Source: an uncultured Coriobacteriaceae bacterium (GTDB taxonomy: Bacteria; Actinomycetota; Coriobacteriia; Coriobacteriales; Atopobiaceae). From it: a DNA stretch of 64,000 nt. A program made the position numbers and the translations under genes. The first letter of the stretch is position 1; each line of letters opens with the position of its first letter. The notes beneath the pieces were generated by a model. It was not told the DNA's origin and did not search any database. It saw nothing but the letters and a program-made list of their open reading frames with translations. The stretch is taken from assembly GCA_902786015.1 (NCBI GenBank), contig CADAAU010000002.1, forward strand, positions 1 through 64,000, given 5' to 3'. Below are positions 54,675-64,000 of the stretch, piece after piece.

Positions 54675-55168
54675 GTGCTCTGCCAGCAATGCTGCTTTTA
54701 GACACAAACGTATGGCTCGATGCGTTTATAGAGAGCCGCCCGGGGCACAAAGAGGCCAAAGAGCTACTAGGCACAGCCTCGCGCATGAAGACGGAGCTTC
54801 TCTATACTCCCGTGTCGCTCAAGGACGTAGAGTACATTTCTGCCGCGTCCTTCAAACGAGACGTGCGCGATCAGGGTGGAACCGTCGACGAGGCCTGTGC
54901 GGTCGTGGCACGTCAGTTTGCTTGGAGCTGCGTGCAAAACATGCGGCGCATCGCCACGGTGGTGGGTGCCGACGAGTCGGACATGTGGATGGCCGAGAAG
55001 TATCACGCCATTCATCCCGACTTTGAGGACGACCTTATCCTTGCCGCCGCCAAGCGCTGCAATCCCGATTATCTTGTCACGCGCGACAAACGACTCCTCG
55101 AACACGCCGTCGTTCCGGCCATAACACCTGCCCGTCTTCTCGTGCTCCTACGCGAGCTGGGAGGATAG
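54671..55168 (+). CDS. PIN-domain toxin (VapC-like RNase)
   Basis: A 165-residue PIN-domain protein. The conserved first acidic residue is in LLLDTNVWLD (Asp11), and the C-terminal acidic set is in HPDFEDDLILAAAKRC near 116-131, followed by YLVTRDKRLL near 136. Family members cut tRNA or rRNA and stop growth. GTG start overlaps the antitoxin stop by four bases (GTGA), showing coupling. The middle region is longer than in classical VapC (about 130 residues). Confidence 0.86.
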   Translation: MSALPAMLLLDTNVWLDAFIESRPGHKEAKELLGTASRMKTELLYTPVSLKDVEYISAASFKRDVRDQGGTVDEACAVVARQFAWSCVQNMRRIATVVGADESDMWMAEKYHAIHPDFEDDLILAAAKRCNPDYLVTRDKRLLEHAVVPAITPARLLVLLRELGG

Positions 55169-55215
55169 GGGCGACAAACTCCTTTGCCTTAGCTTGCCAC
55201 GCCCCTGGCTGCCAT

Positions 55216-55247
55216 GCGGAACAAACTCCCCGGGATCCCTGTTCCAC
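55216..55247. repeat. GC palindrome family, copy i (single half-unit)
   Basis: GCGGAACAAACTCCCCGGGA followed by TCCCTGTTCCAC, a lone half-unit between the PIN toxin and the convergent gene at 55277. Confidence 0.82.
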
Positions 55248-55276
55248 GGTCAGGCCATGTGCCGCTTATGGGGCCG

Positions 55277-57091
55277 CTAGCCAATGTCGTCGTGCGCCTG
55301 AGTCGCGAGCCGCTCCGCCTCTTTGAGCTCGCGATTTGCCGTTGCGAGGATGCGTTCGGTCTTGCTGCAGTGGTCGACCACGATCTGGTGACGGCCCTTG
55401 GCGGAAGAGGTGCGCTCGATGCCCTGCACAAGCTGCCGACGTTCTCGCTCTGCCGCGCGAAGGCTAGGCTGCGTCGCGCTTGCCTGTTTTGGGTTGTAGT
55501 CGGCACGTAATGCGGCGAGCTCCTTCTCAAAGAGTTCAATCGCACCGTCGGGTCCATCGACGGCACTGCAACGATGCTGGCTGAGGTGGTCGTAGAGCGT
55601 GCACGTGGCAGCGAGATTGCGCGTTTGTGGCGGCAAGAACCCTGCGGATTCGTAGCATTCGTCCAAAAGGTCTTTGCTGTTGCACCTTGCTTTGCTAAGC
55701 CGTTTGGAGGCGTCCTTCGCGAGCTCGGACTCTTCGGTCACCTCCTTGAGCTTGCGTGCCCATGCTTCCAGTGATTGCGCATAAGCTGCCTCGGCGATGA
55801 GCGCGCTCTTTTGCGCAAGATTCTCAAAATACGCCATATGCGATCGAGTGTGGGCGAGCTCACGGTCGAGGAATCGCTTGCGCTTGTGGATCTTGCGAAT
55901 GGGGATGAGGATGCCCAAAAGCATGAGTACGTAGCCAAACGTTCGAATGGCGCCCGCGGCGGCGTCTGACGGGATTCCAAGGATGGCGCTCTGGTCGATG
56001 GAATCCAGCTGAGCGCTCGCGCTCGCACCCTGCAACTGCCCAAAAATGAGGCTCGCAAAGTCTCCGGCTATGGCAAACGCTTCTGCGACCTTGCCCATGA
56101 GCTGCCGGGACAGCTCCGCACTTTGCGTTATGCAAGTTCGTCCGGCCATGAGCAGGGCGATGCCGACGGCAAGATACATTACGGTACGGATGCCCAGGGA
56201 GCGAATCGCCGCCTTGTTGTCTAGAAGCCCCGGCGTGGGATTCTTGCGACGCTTTGCGTCTTGCTTTGGCTGTGACGCCATGAGCTTCTCGTGCTTTTGT
56301 TCCAGAACTTGCAGTCGTTGGTTCGTTTGGGCTTCGAGTGCCTCGGTTACGTAGATGTTTGATTCCAAGAGGTAGGCCGCCTTTAGTATGCGCGCCTCTC
56401 GGCTCTGGGCTGGACTTTGGTCGATGTCCTCGTTCGCGCACAGTGCGTCCGCGCCCGAAGGCTCGAATGCTTGCTCCACCGCGCGAATCTCCTCTTCCGA
56501 AACGCGAGTGTTCTGGCAGCGTTTTGCACCTTCCACCCACCCTCGGAAGTCCATCAGCGCGTTGCGGCTTCCCCTCGAGCCATTCTCAACAAACACAACG
56601 TCAAACGCTTCTCTGTCCCCACGTAGCAGCCGTAGGTAACAAAGCATGCGGCACACGAGCCCTTGCAGGTTTGGTATGCCGCGCTCAAGCCGCTCGTCAA
56701 GGTGTACTCGCAGGACGTTTGGCCCCTCGGCTTCCACTATGAGCGGGTGCGACCCTTCCTGTAGCAGGAACAACGAGGCTCCCGTAAGATCCCCATCAAG
56801 AAGCGCCGGGCGCACGGCCTCGTGGACGTGTTCCTCCGCCACCCGCAGCTCCTCGTCCCTCTCGAGGGTCTCAAGCAGAGAGAGAAAGTCGGGGAGAATG
56901 GCTTCGACGTCCGCATGCGCAAGCCCATAGAGCGAGATTACGCTGTCGTCTATGATGGGGGTGGGCAGCGCATGGGTTGTTCCGTCCCATGCGGCGTCGC
57001 TTCGCTCTACGTGAATAGAGCCCGACCACAGGAGCTTGCAAGCGGCAAGGGAATCCAGTCTTCCATCTGCGCTTCTCTCGATCAGGTCCAT
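55277..57091 (-). CDS. Unknown membrane protein with coiled-coil C-terminus
   Basis: A 604-residue protein that I do not recognise. The first ~260 residues are soluble and acidic, with LLETLERDEELRVAEEHVHE and a CRMLCYLRLLRGDREAFDVV segment. Two membrane helices follow, TVMYLAVGIALLMAG near 312 and TFGYVLMLLGILIPI near 394. After these comes ~190 residues of long charged helices (RKRFLDRELAHTRSHMAYFE, ELKEAERLATQAHD), probably coiled coil. ATG behind CAGGAATC. It is transcribed away from the phospho-beta-glucosidase. A structural or stress-related membrane role is possible, but there is no evidence for it. Confidence 0.75.
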   Translation of the reverse strand: MDLIERSADGRLDSLAACKLLWSGSIHVERSDAAWDGTTHALPTPIIDDSVISLYGLAHADVEAILPDFLSLLETLERDEELRVAEEHVHEAVRPALLDGDLTGASLFLLQEGSHPLIVEAEGPNVLRVHLDERLERGIPNLQGLVCRMLCYLRLLRGDREAFDVVFVENGSRGSRNALMDFRGWVEGAKRCQNTRVSEEEIRAVEQAFEPSGADALCANEDIDQSPAQSREARILKAAYLLESNIYVTEALEAQTNQRLQVLEQKHEKLMASQPKQDAKRRKNPTPGLLDNKAAIRSLGIRTVMYLAVGIALLMAGRTCITQSAELSRQLMGKVAEAFAIAGDFASLIFGQLQGASASAQLDSIDQSAILGIPSDAAAGAIRTFGYVLMLLGILIPIRKIHKRKRFLDRELAHTRSHMAYFENLAQKSALIAEAAYAQSLEAWARKLKEVTEESELAKDASKRLSKARCNSKDLLDECYESAGFLPPQTRNLAATCTLYDHLSQHRCSAVDGPDGAIELFEKELAALRADYNPKQASATQPSLRAAERERRQLVQGIERTSSAKGRHQIVVDHCSKTERILATANRELKEAERLATQAHDDIG

Positions 57092-57181
57092 GTGTGATTC
57101 CTGTCGACGATGGTCGGCTCTCCTATCACAAGCTAATCATAGCATGTGGCAGTCTCTCTTTGAGGTGCACCTCACGCTAAT

Positions 57182-57260
57182 CGGAACAGGGTTCCCGAGG
57201 GGCTAGTTACGCGGAACAAACTCCCCGGGAGCCCCGTTCCGCCCGGGAGCCCCGTTCCGC
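57182..57260. repeat. GC palindrome family, copy j (rearranged, one half-unit duplicated)
   Basis: CGGAACAGGGTTCCCGAGG is followed by TACGCGGAACAAACTCCCCG and then CCCGGGAGCCCCGTTCCGC twice in a row (57225-57243 and 57242-57260 region). It lies between the divergent starts at 57091 and 57368. Confidence 0.85.
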
Positions 57261-57355
57261 CATGTGAGTGTTCGGACTGCCTGCCCCCGCAGTTCTTCCG
57301 CCCGAGACCCTGCCGGTCTGTGATATTGTTAAAGTGTCTATTAATCCACGCATAA

Positions 57356-58834
<1,479 letters not shown>

Positions 58835-58996
58835 GCCTTCTGAGCTGCCGAAACGCCACCTATGGGGCCGTTGTTTCCCATGACTGGTACAAATCTGGTA
58901 CAAATCGTGCAGCCAAAATGGGCACAGAATCCTGGAATAAGGGAGACGAAATAGTGGTATAAAAAGTATTGGTGGTGCCGAGCACTACTATCAAGC

Positions 58997-59026
58997 GCCG
59001 GGGGCTGATCCCCCGGCATTATTTTT
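58997..59026 (+). terminator. Intrinsic terminator
   Basis: GCCGGGGG pairs with CCCCCGGC around CTGAT, followed by ATTATTTTT. It is the strongest terminator in the window and lies between bglA and the DUF3800 gene, 18 bases before the latter's start. Confidence 0.9.
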
Positions 59027-59043
59027 ATGCGGTGGGAGGGAAC

Positions 59044-59718
59044 TTGAGCGATCTTAGCGTCTTCGTTGACGAGAGCGGCACCCAAAAGGGCATGACGGAG
59101 TACTACGTAGTCACCTACGTGCTTCACAACCAGTCGGACGATATCGCGTGGCGAATCGGCTTGTACGAGGAGGCTTTGGATCGCAAGGGACTTCCAAACA
59201 TCCCGTTTCACGCCACCCCTCTCATGAGGGCACACGACGCTTACGCAAACCTCGGCATGAGCCATCGGAAATATCTGCTCATGTCGTTCAATATGCTCGT
59301 GCAGAAGCTCCCCATACGCTACTGTTCGTTCGTCTACCGGAGTCGCGAGTTCGGAGACGCTCAGCGGCTTCAGTCGCTTATTCGGCGCGACCTCGCCGCG
59401 TTGTTGGTGGACAACCTCACGTACTTCCAGAGTTTCGACCACGTGAAGATCTATTACGATCAAGCCCAGCGGGCAGTCTCGAAGGCCCTTGAGGCGGCGT
59501 TCGACTACGCGCTCGCCAGGGAGGCCGTCGTGCGCAGGGAGTTGGACTACCGTACCTTCCGCCTAGCACAGGTAGCGGACTACCTCTGCGCTATCGAGCT
59601 TGCGGCAGTGAAATATGAGCGCGGCGAGCAGACCGAAACGGACGTGCGCTTCTTCGGCAACAGGGCGTCGTTCAGGAGAAATTGGCTCAAACAGGCAAGG
59701 CGCAAGCTGCTTTCGTAG
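59044..59718 (+). CDS. DUF3800 domain protein
   Basis: A 224-residue protein of the DUF3800 family, whose members often lie in accessory or phage regions and have an RNase H-like plan. The first motif SVFVDESGTQKG at residues 5-16 includes the conserved DESG. YYDQAQ near 139 and YRTFRLAQVADYLCAIE near 173-189 hold further conserved acidic residues. TTG 59044 with GGGAGGG upstream is preferred. The start lies just after a strong terminator, so the gene may be weakly expressed or use its own promoter. The function is unknown. Confidence 0.82.
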   Translation: MSDLSVFVDESGTQKGMTEYYVVTYVLHNQSDDIAWRIGLYEEALDRKGLPNIPFHATPLMRAHDAYANLGMSHRKYLLMSFNMLVQKLPIRYCSFVYRSREFGDAQRLQSLIRRDLAALLVDNLTYFQSFDHVKIYYDQAQRAVSKALEAAFDYALAREAVVRRELDYRTFRLAQVADYLCAIELAAVKYERGEQTETDVRFFGNRASFRRNWLKQARRKLLS

Positions 59719-59764
59719 CTTGCGAAATTACAACGTTGTCTCGAGCGACCGCTCACCACGTCTC

Positions 59765-59867
59765 ATCGACGTGGTGAGTGCGGGCACGGGCGACCTGCGT
59801 CGTGCGCAAGGAATCCTTCTACAATTATAAATAAGTAACGCTAGCAATGGCGCCGACTTGGACTAGA
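59765..59867 (+). pseudogene. Remnant of the 3' end of a second bglA-like gene
   Basis: Bases here reproduce the end of bglA: ATCGACGTGGTGAGTGCGGG (IDVVSAGTG) and GACCTGCGTCGTGCGCAAGG, then TCCTTCTACAATTATAAATA for SFYNYK in place of SFYWYK, and GGCGCCGACTTGGACTAG for the final GADLD. About 60 bases of the normal gene are missing in the middle. It shows that a glucosidase copy once stood here and that most of it has been deleted. Confidence 0.8.
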
Positions 59868-59928
59868 ATCGACAAGTGGCTCGCGATATTGGTGCCAGCA
59901 ACATCATTAAGATAAGCCTCCTGTGAGG

Positions 59929-59965
59929 ATGGCCCGCCAGCAGAACTGAACTGCTGGCGGGCCAT
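59929..59965. terminator. Strong bidirectional-type hairpin
   Basis: ATGGCCCGCCAGCAG and CTGCTGGCGGGCCAT are perfectly complementary 15-base arms with a 7-base loop (AACTGAA), followed by TTGATG. It probably ended the lost bglA-like gene. Confidence 0.8.
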
Positions 59966-60009
59966 TTGATGTGCTATACGAAACGGGGGTTCAGCTCAGT
60001 CGGATTGGC

Positions 60010-60375
60010 CTTGAGCTAGAATCGCGCTTCGTGAGGTGGGCAGACCCTCACGAAGCGCGATTTCAGTTCAGGACGCCACACGAAGCGCGATTCCCGCTCA
60101 AAGCTGGCTTCCCTGAGCGGGAATCGGCCTTTGTGTGGCTGAAGGACCCACACCAAAAGAAAACCCAGCACAAAACGCCACACGAAAAGAAATCTCAGCT
60201 CGGGTGGGTGCCTTTTGAGCCGAGATCGAACTTTGTGTGGCTGAAAGACCCACACCAAAAGAAATCCCAGCACAAAACGTCACACGAAAAGTAATCTCAG
60301 CTCGGGTGGGTGCCTTTTGAGCCGAGATTGGCTTTGGTGTGGCGATTGCACCCACACGAAAGGCGATACCAGTTC
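60010..60375. repeat. Cluster of hairpins in imperfect tandem repeats
   Basis: ATCGCGCTTCGTGAGG at about 60020 is exactly complementary to CCTCACGAAGCGCGAT. GATTCCCGCTCA near 60090 is complementary to TGAGCGGGAATC. Then a block that holds TTTGTGTGGCTGAAGGACCC, ACACCAAAAGAAA and CAGCACAAAACGCCACACG recurs twice (near 60130 and 60232), separated by CTCGGGTGGGTGCCTTTTGA repeated near 60200 and 60302. No gene fits; the open frames that cross it are Lys/Thr/His-rich repeat artefacts. Confidence 0.8.
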
Positions 60376-60591
60376 AAAGGAGCAGTGAGGCAACGATGCT
60401 CTTGGCGCCGATGTTTCTTACGATTTCGCGAACGCTAAATCCATTTACCTTGCGCATGGCTCCGGTCTTTACCGAACGGACGGGTCCAACTACACAGGCA
60501 AGATATCATATCGCTGTTGTCGCGTTGTCCGAACGGGTGTACAGTCCTGCGGACGCCGCGCGCTCGGGCAATGGGCAGGACCGCCTGCGTA

Positions 60592-60753
60592 CTAGCCCTC
60601 GTCCTCCGCGTCGCCGCCTTCGTCATCCTCATCGGTGATGACCTCCACGAGACCCTCCGCCGCCAGCAGCTCGTCGTCGGCTGGCTCGATGTGCGCAATG
60701 AGCTCGCGTTGCTGCTTGGCATCCTCGACCGATGGCTGTTTTGCAAGAATCAT
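60592..60753 (-). CDS. Small acidic protein of 53 residues
   Basis: A short gene on the minus strand: MILAKQPSVEDAKQQRELIA and, after HIEPADDELLAAEGLVEVIT, a tail of Asp/Glu/Gly (DEDDEGGDAEDEG). GAGGAGGCATC directly before the ATG is an excellent ribosome-binding site, and the residue pattern (early amphipathic helix, acidic tail) is not random. No family is recognised. No Cys or leader-like GG site is present, so I see no sign of a modified peptide. It lies 70 bases upstream of the glgB 3' end and on the same strand. Confidence 0.6.
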   Translation of the reverse strand: MILAKQPSVEDAKQQRELIAHIEPADDELLAAEGLVEVITDEDDEGGDAEDEG

Positions 60754-60823
60754 GATGCCTCCTCACCGTACGATAACCGATGAAACCATCGTACCACGCC
60801 CGATGCCCGCATGTGGCGTGCGG

Positions 60824-62614
60824 TTACTCCACAAGGTAAAGCTGTCCCGAGAACGGCGCGAGCGTGCACGTAAGTTGGCAATCGGGAATCTTGAACCAGC
60901 GGCAATCGTCCTCGTACGTGCCGCCCGAGAAACGCTCCCAGTCGGTGTTGAGCAACAGCCGTGCGCGGCGAACGTCTCCTGGGCTCAATACGTAGTCGGG
61001 CAGCTCCTTATCAGAAAGGTTGAGCACGCAGAGCATCCGCTCGCTCGTGCTGCGCCGCTCGAAGGCATACACCACATTCGTGGGGTCCGAAACCTGTCGC
61101 CACGAGAACCCGTCCCCGCCATAGTCGTTGGCCCACAACGCAGGATGGTCTTCATACAGCTCATTGAGCTCGGTGCAAAAGTGATAGAAAGAGTCGTGAA
61201 GGGGATATTGCCGCAGCGACCAATCCTGTTCCCGTTGCTCGTCCCACTCGCGCAGCTGCGCTAGTTCGCCTCCCATAAAGTTGAGCTTCTTCCCGGGATG
61301 GGCGTACATGTACAGCGCGAGCGTTCTTGCCTGGGGGAACTTGACGTCGTAGTCGCCCCACATCTTTTGGACGATGGTCGCCTTCTCGTGGACCACCTCG
61401 TCGTGCGAGAGCGAAAGCATGTATCGCTCGCTCGGGTAATACATCATGGAAAAAGACAGCTTGTGGTAGTTGGCGCTCCGCTCCTCGGGCGGCGTGCGAA
61501 AGAGGTTGAGCGTGTCGTTCATCCATCCCATGTCCCACTTGTAGTCGAATCCCAAGCCGTCCTGGCTCACGGGTGCCGTGATGCCGGGATAGTCCGTCGA
61601 GTCTTCGGCGATGAGCATGGCGCCGGGATTGAGGTAGCGCAGACCGCCGTTCATGTTGCGCACGAACTCCACGGCCGGTGCGTTGACGCCGAGCTCCTTG
61701 TTGCCCTGCCTATACACGATGCGGCTGATGGCATCCATCCGCAAACCGTCAAAGTGATACGCACCAAGCCAGTAGTTGGCAGCGCTCTGTAGGAACGAGC
61801 GAACCTCTTTGCGGCCGTGCGCAAAGTTCAGGCTGCCCCATTCGCTAACGGCCTCCTTCTCGTCCTCCGGTTCAAAGAGCGGGGTTCCGTCGTAGCGCGA
61901 CAGGCCATAGTCGTCCGTGGCGAAGTGAACAGGCACGAAGTCCAAAATCGCCCCGATGCCCGAACCATGGAGCATGTCGATAAGTTCCATGAGCTGCCGT
62001 GAGGTGCCGTAGCGGCTGGTGGGAGCAAAGAATCCCGTGGGCTGATACCCCCACGACCCGTCAAAGGGATGCTCCATGAGCGGCAGGAACTCCACGTGCG
62101 TATATCCCGCTTCCTTGAGGTAGGGGATGAGCTGATAGGACAGCTCGGAGTACGTAAACCAGTCGCCGACCTCAAGGCTCTGTCGCACGCCACTGCGTTT
62201 GCGCCAGCTGCCCACGTGCAGCTCGTAGATGTTGAGTGGCTCGTCGTAGTGGGTGGACCGTCGAGCCATCCAGGCCTCGTCGTGCCAGTCGAAGCTGAGG
62301 TCGCGCACGATGGAGCGATGCGCGGGGCGTAGGTCCATGCCGTAACCAAATGGGTCGCAGTGCTCTTGGACCTTGCCGTCGTGCCAGATGGCGTAGGCAT
62401 AAGGGTCGCCTGGCCCCATGCCGTCGACATGGGCCTCCCAAAAGTTGCCGTCTGCAACCCTGCCCATGGGAATCTCTCCCATGGCTGTGCGGACGTCGAT
62501 GCGCTCCGCGGACGGGGCGTACGTCCTAAACGTTACGCCGCCATCCTCCAGATGCGCGCCAAGCCACGTATGGGCAAAGAACTCCGCGCCTGCATAGAAG
62601 TCCTCGATGTTCAT
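60824..62614 (-). CDS. glgB: 1,4-alpha-glucan branching enzyme
   Basis: Makes alpha-1,6 branches in glycogen. The 596-residue protein begins with a CBM48-like domain (LGAHLEDGGVTFRTYAPSAE) and has GH13 motifs: DFVPVHFA near 230, GLRMDAISR with the nucleophile Asp near 293, LIAEDSTDY with the acid/base Glu near 336, and LSHDEVVHEK near 404. NFMGGELAQLREWDE near 445 and the C-terminal beta domain end the chain. Start 62614 behind ACAGGAGGGT is preferred to the longer frame, which crosses a degenerate palindrome. No other glg gene is beside it. Confidence 0.94.
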   Translation of the reverse strand: MNIEDFYAGAEFFAHTWLGAHLEDGGVTFRTYAPSAERIDVRTAMGEIPMGRVADGNFWEAHVDGMGPGDPYAYAIWHDGKVQEHCDPFGYGMDLRPAHRSIVRDLSFDWHDEAWMARRSTHYDEPLNIYELHVGSWRKRSGVRQSLEVGDWFTYSELSYQLIPYLKEAGYTHVEFLPLMEHPFDGSWGYQPTGFFAPTSRYGTSRQLMELIDMLHGSGIGAILDFVPVHFATDDYGLSRYDGTPLFEPEDEKEAVSEWGSLNFAHGRKEVRSFLQSAANYWLGAYHFDGLRMDAISRIVYRQGNKELGVNAPAVEFVRNMNGGLRYLNPGAMLIAEDSTDYPGITAPVSQDGLGFDYKWDMGWMNDTLNLFRTPPEERSANYHKLSFSMMYYPSERYMLSLSHDEVVHEKATIVQKMWGDYDVKFPQARTLALYMYAHPGKKLNFMGGELAQLREWDEQREQDWSLRQYPLHDSFYHFCTELNELYEDHPALWANDYGGDGFSWRQVSDPTNVVYAFERRSTSERMLCVLNLSDKELPDYVLSPGDVRRARLLLNTDWERFSGGTYEDDCRWFKIPDCQLTCTLAPFSGQLYLVE

Positions 62615-62972
62615 AAACCCTCCTGTCCGTTTGGACAAACCGAAACATAGTACTCCAAACGCTTTCGGAAAGTAAGGGGGCTTCTCGCGATGCCTCACGG
62701 GCATTGGCGTTAAGGGTGCCCGGCGCGCAAAATGTCTTGGACAGCTTTCGCGACCGCCCCGGGAGTTTCCGCGGAACAAAACTTTGCGGAAACCTTGTTC
62801 CGAGCTAGCCGTCTAATTCCGAAATGGTGCAATAAATGTCGGGCACGGCGGGGTGCAGCCTCATCAATTACTGCAGCGCGCGTAGCGCGGAGCTCCTTGG
62901 GAACTCCGCGCCACAGTTTTACGGCAATGGCCTGGAACGGGCGATCCGTTTGGCCTTTATTGGAATGTCCCG
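62615..62972. other. Intergenic region between SPFH gene and glgB
   Basis: The 358 bases hold a decayed member of the palindrome family at 62772-62804 (GCGGAACAAAACTTTGCGGA, then AACCTTGTTCCG, without the CCCCGGGG core). AGCGCGCGTAGCGCGGAGCT and CTTGGGAACTCCGCGCC near 62875-62922 form another imperfect hairpin. CCAAACGCTTTCGG at 62655-62668 looks like a LacI-family operator half-palindrome, but this is uncertain. No gene is seen. Confidence 0.45.
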
Positions 62973-63971
62973 CTAGTGGGCTGCATGGTTGCCGTTTCCG
63001 GTGTCGTCATGGACGTGCGGCCTGGGCGCGGGCTCCGGGTCGATATGGGGCTGCGGCGCAGACTGTGCGGCTACGAGCTGCTCAAACATCGATTGGCTCT
63101 CGCGGAAGTCGCTGGGCAGCACCACCGAACTCGCGCCCTTGTCGGCGAAGCCGCGCATCATGTCCACCCACTGGGTGAACTCAAACAGGCGGTTGGCCTC
63201 CTCGGTGGTCATGGTCGAGCCCTGAATCACGTCGATGGAGTCCTTGATGCCGCGGGCGATGGCGATGCGCTGATCGGCGATGCCCTTGCCCTCGGCGGCC
63301 ATGGCCTCGGCCTTTGCCTGCGCGGCGATGACGGTCTTTGCGCGCGCCGCGTTTGCGTCGTTGGTCGCACTTTCGAGGTTGTTCTTGGACGCGATGATGT
63401 GGTTCATCGACTCCTGTACCTCGGCGGGCAGCTTGATGCGGGTGATGAGCGTGGTGACGAGTACGTAACCGTACTCGAGCATCTTGTGTGCTACGACCTC
63501 GTCGATGGCATGGGCGATGGCGTCCTTCTCGGAGAACACCTCGTCAAGAGTGCGGTTGGGAATCTGCGAACGCAACGCGTCGGCCAAATAGTCCTGCATC
63601 TGCGACACGGGATCCTGCAGCATGTAGTAGCTCTTGTACACGCCCGAGTTCTCGCGCTGATTCATGTTGGAGCTGTCCACGTGGTACTGGATGGACACGT
63701 CGAGCTCGATGGTAACGTTGTCGGATGTCTTTGCGTCAAACGTCATGTGCTCGTCCTCGGTCTTGAGGTCGATGTAAAAGACGCGGTCCACAAACGGCAC
63801 CCTAAAGTGTAGACCGGGACCCGAGAACCCATGGAAGCGTCCAAGGCGCTCGATTACCGCCACATGTTGCTGGCGCACGACGTAGGCGAGCTGCGAAAGC
63901 ACGATGGCGATGATTGCGATGGGGACGATTGCGGAGACGATAAAACCAAAGATAGATTGCATTGCATACAT
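62973..63971 (-). CDS. SPFH/Band 7 membrane protein (stomatin-like)
   Basis: A 332-residue protein with one N-terminal membrane helix (FIVSAIVPIAIIAIVLSQLA) and an SPFH domain: AVIERLGRFHGFSGPGLHFR near 38-57, VDRVFYIDLKTE near 62 and KTSDNVTIELDVSIQYHV near 80. A coiled-coil region rich in Ala (NDANAARAKTVIAAQAKAEA) follows near 200-235, and the last 40 residues are Pro/His-rich. Such proteins form ring assemblies in lipid microdomains and scaffold proteases or transporters. No NfeD partner gene is in view. ATG 63971 behind GGAGAAAGG. Confidence 0.9.
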   Translation of the reverse strand: MYAMQSIFGFIVSAIVPIAIIAIVLSQLAYVVRQQHVAVIERLGRFHGFSGPGLHFRVPFVDRVFYIDLKTEDEHMTFDAKTSDNVTIELDVSIQYHVDSSNMNQRENSGVYKSYYMLQDPVSQMQDYLADALRSQIPNRTLDEVFSEKDAIAHAIDEVVAHKMLEYGYVLVTTLITRIKLPAEVQESMNHIIASKNNLESATNDANAARAKTVIAAQAKAEAMAAEGKGIADQRIAIARGIKDSIDVIQGSTMTTEEANRLFEFTQWVDMMRGFADKGASSVVLPSDFRESQSMFEQLVAAQSAPQPHIDPEPAPRPHVHDDTGNGNHAAH

Positions 63972-64000
63972 GGCAGGCCTTTCTCCGGATGGACGAATCC

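Noticed and set aside
60010..60375. CRISPR array
   Set aside because: Repeats are imperfect, of unequal spacing and dominated by palindromes, with no regular unique spacers and no cas genes in the window.
62655..62668. LacI-family operator controlling glgB
   Set aside because: CCAAACGCTTTCGG is only a partial palindrome, occurs once and no regulator is nearby; kept only as a remark in the intergenic entry.

Overview
The window reads as part of a chromosome of a high-GC anaerobic actinobacterium of the class Coriobacteriia (Olsenella, Lancefieldella, Collinsella and relatives). This is an inference from gene content: a complete six-gene Rnf complex, fermentative sugar and glycogen enzymes, several paralogous AAA-ATPase/PD-(D/E)XK proteins, and huge SpaA/InlB-repeat surface proteins. 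No rRNA, tRNA or CRISPR array was seen.

Layout. 1-151: tail of an unrecognised gene. 260-4851: thiamin salvage operon behind a TPP riboswitch (thiM, thiE, HAD phosphatase, thiD, methyltransferase, tenA), followed by an acyltransferase-like gene. 6311-8590: a nucleotide-kinase-like gene cut by a group II intron that seems to lack domain V. 8706-13497: lipoprotein alpha-glucosidase, VanX-type dipeptidase, DUF2974 lipase-like protein and a small lipoprotein. 13832-18921: rnfCDGEAB. 19067-21666: a hipBA toxin-antitoxin module between 308-bp direct repeats, with the remnant of a second hipB. 21686-23661: a nuclease-like protein and a dead RelE/HigBA-type module. 23945-28601: four prepilin-like genes, the last a 933-aa GLUG-repeat protein. 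28786-50977: an accessory island with four AAA-ATPase/PD-(D/E)XK genes (one broken), a separate ATPase, a frameshifted NYN nuclease, truncated Rpn-type and ATPase genes, and a 3381-aa surface protein. 51572-54150: metY and a DUF362 gene. 54276-55168: antitoxin and PIN toxin. 55277-57091: an unknown membrane coiled-coil protein. 57368-59867: phospho-beta-glucosidase, a DUF3800 gene and the remnant of a second glucosidase. 59929-60375: terminator and hairpin array. 60592-63971: a tiny acidic protein, glgB and an SPFH protein.

Two non-coding repeat families run through the window. One is a GC-rich palindrome with a CCCCGGGG-type core flanked by GGAAC/GTTCC (about ten copies, always between genes). 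The other is an element of exactly 150 bp with long terminal inverted repeats (three copies). The metabolic parts look stable and operonic. The central 28-51 kb stretch shows duplications, frameshifts, truncated genes and an abrupt base-composition change inside one gene, as expected for a recombining accessory region.
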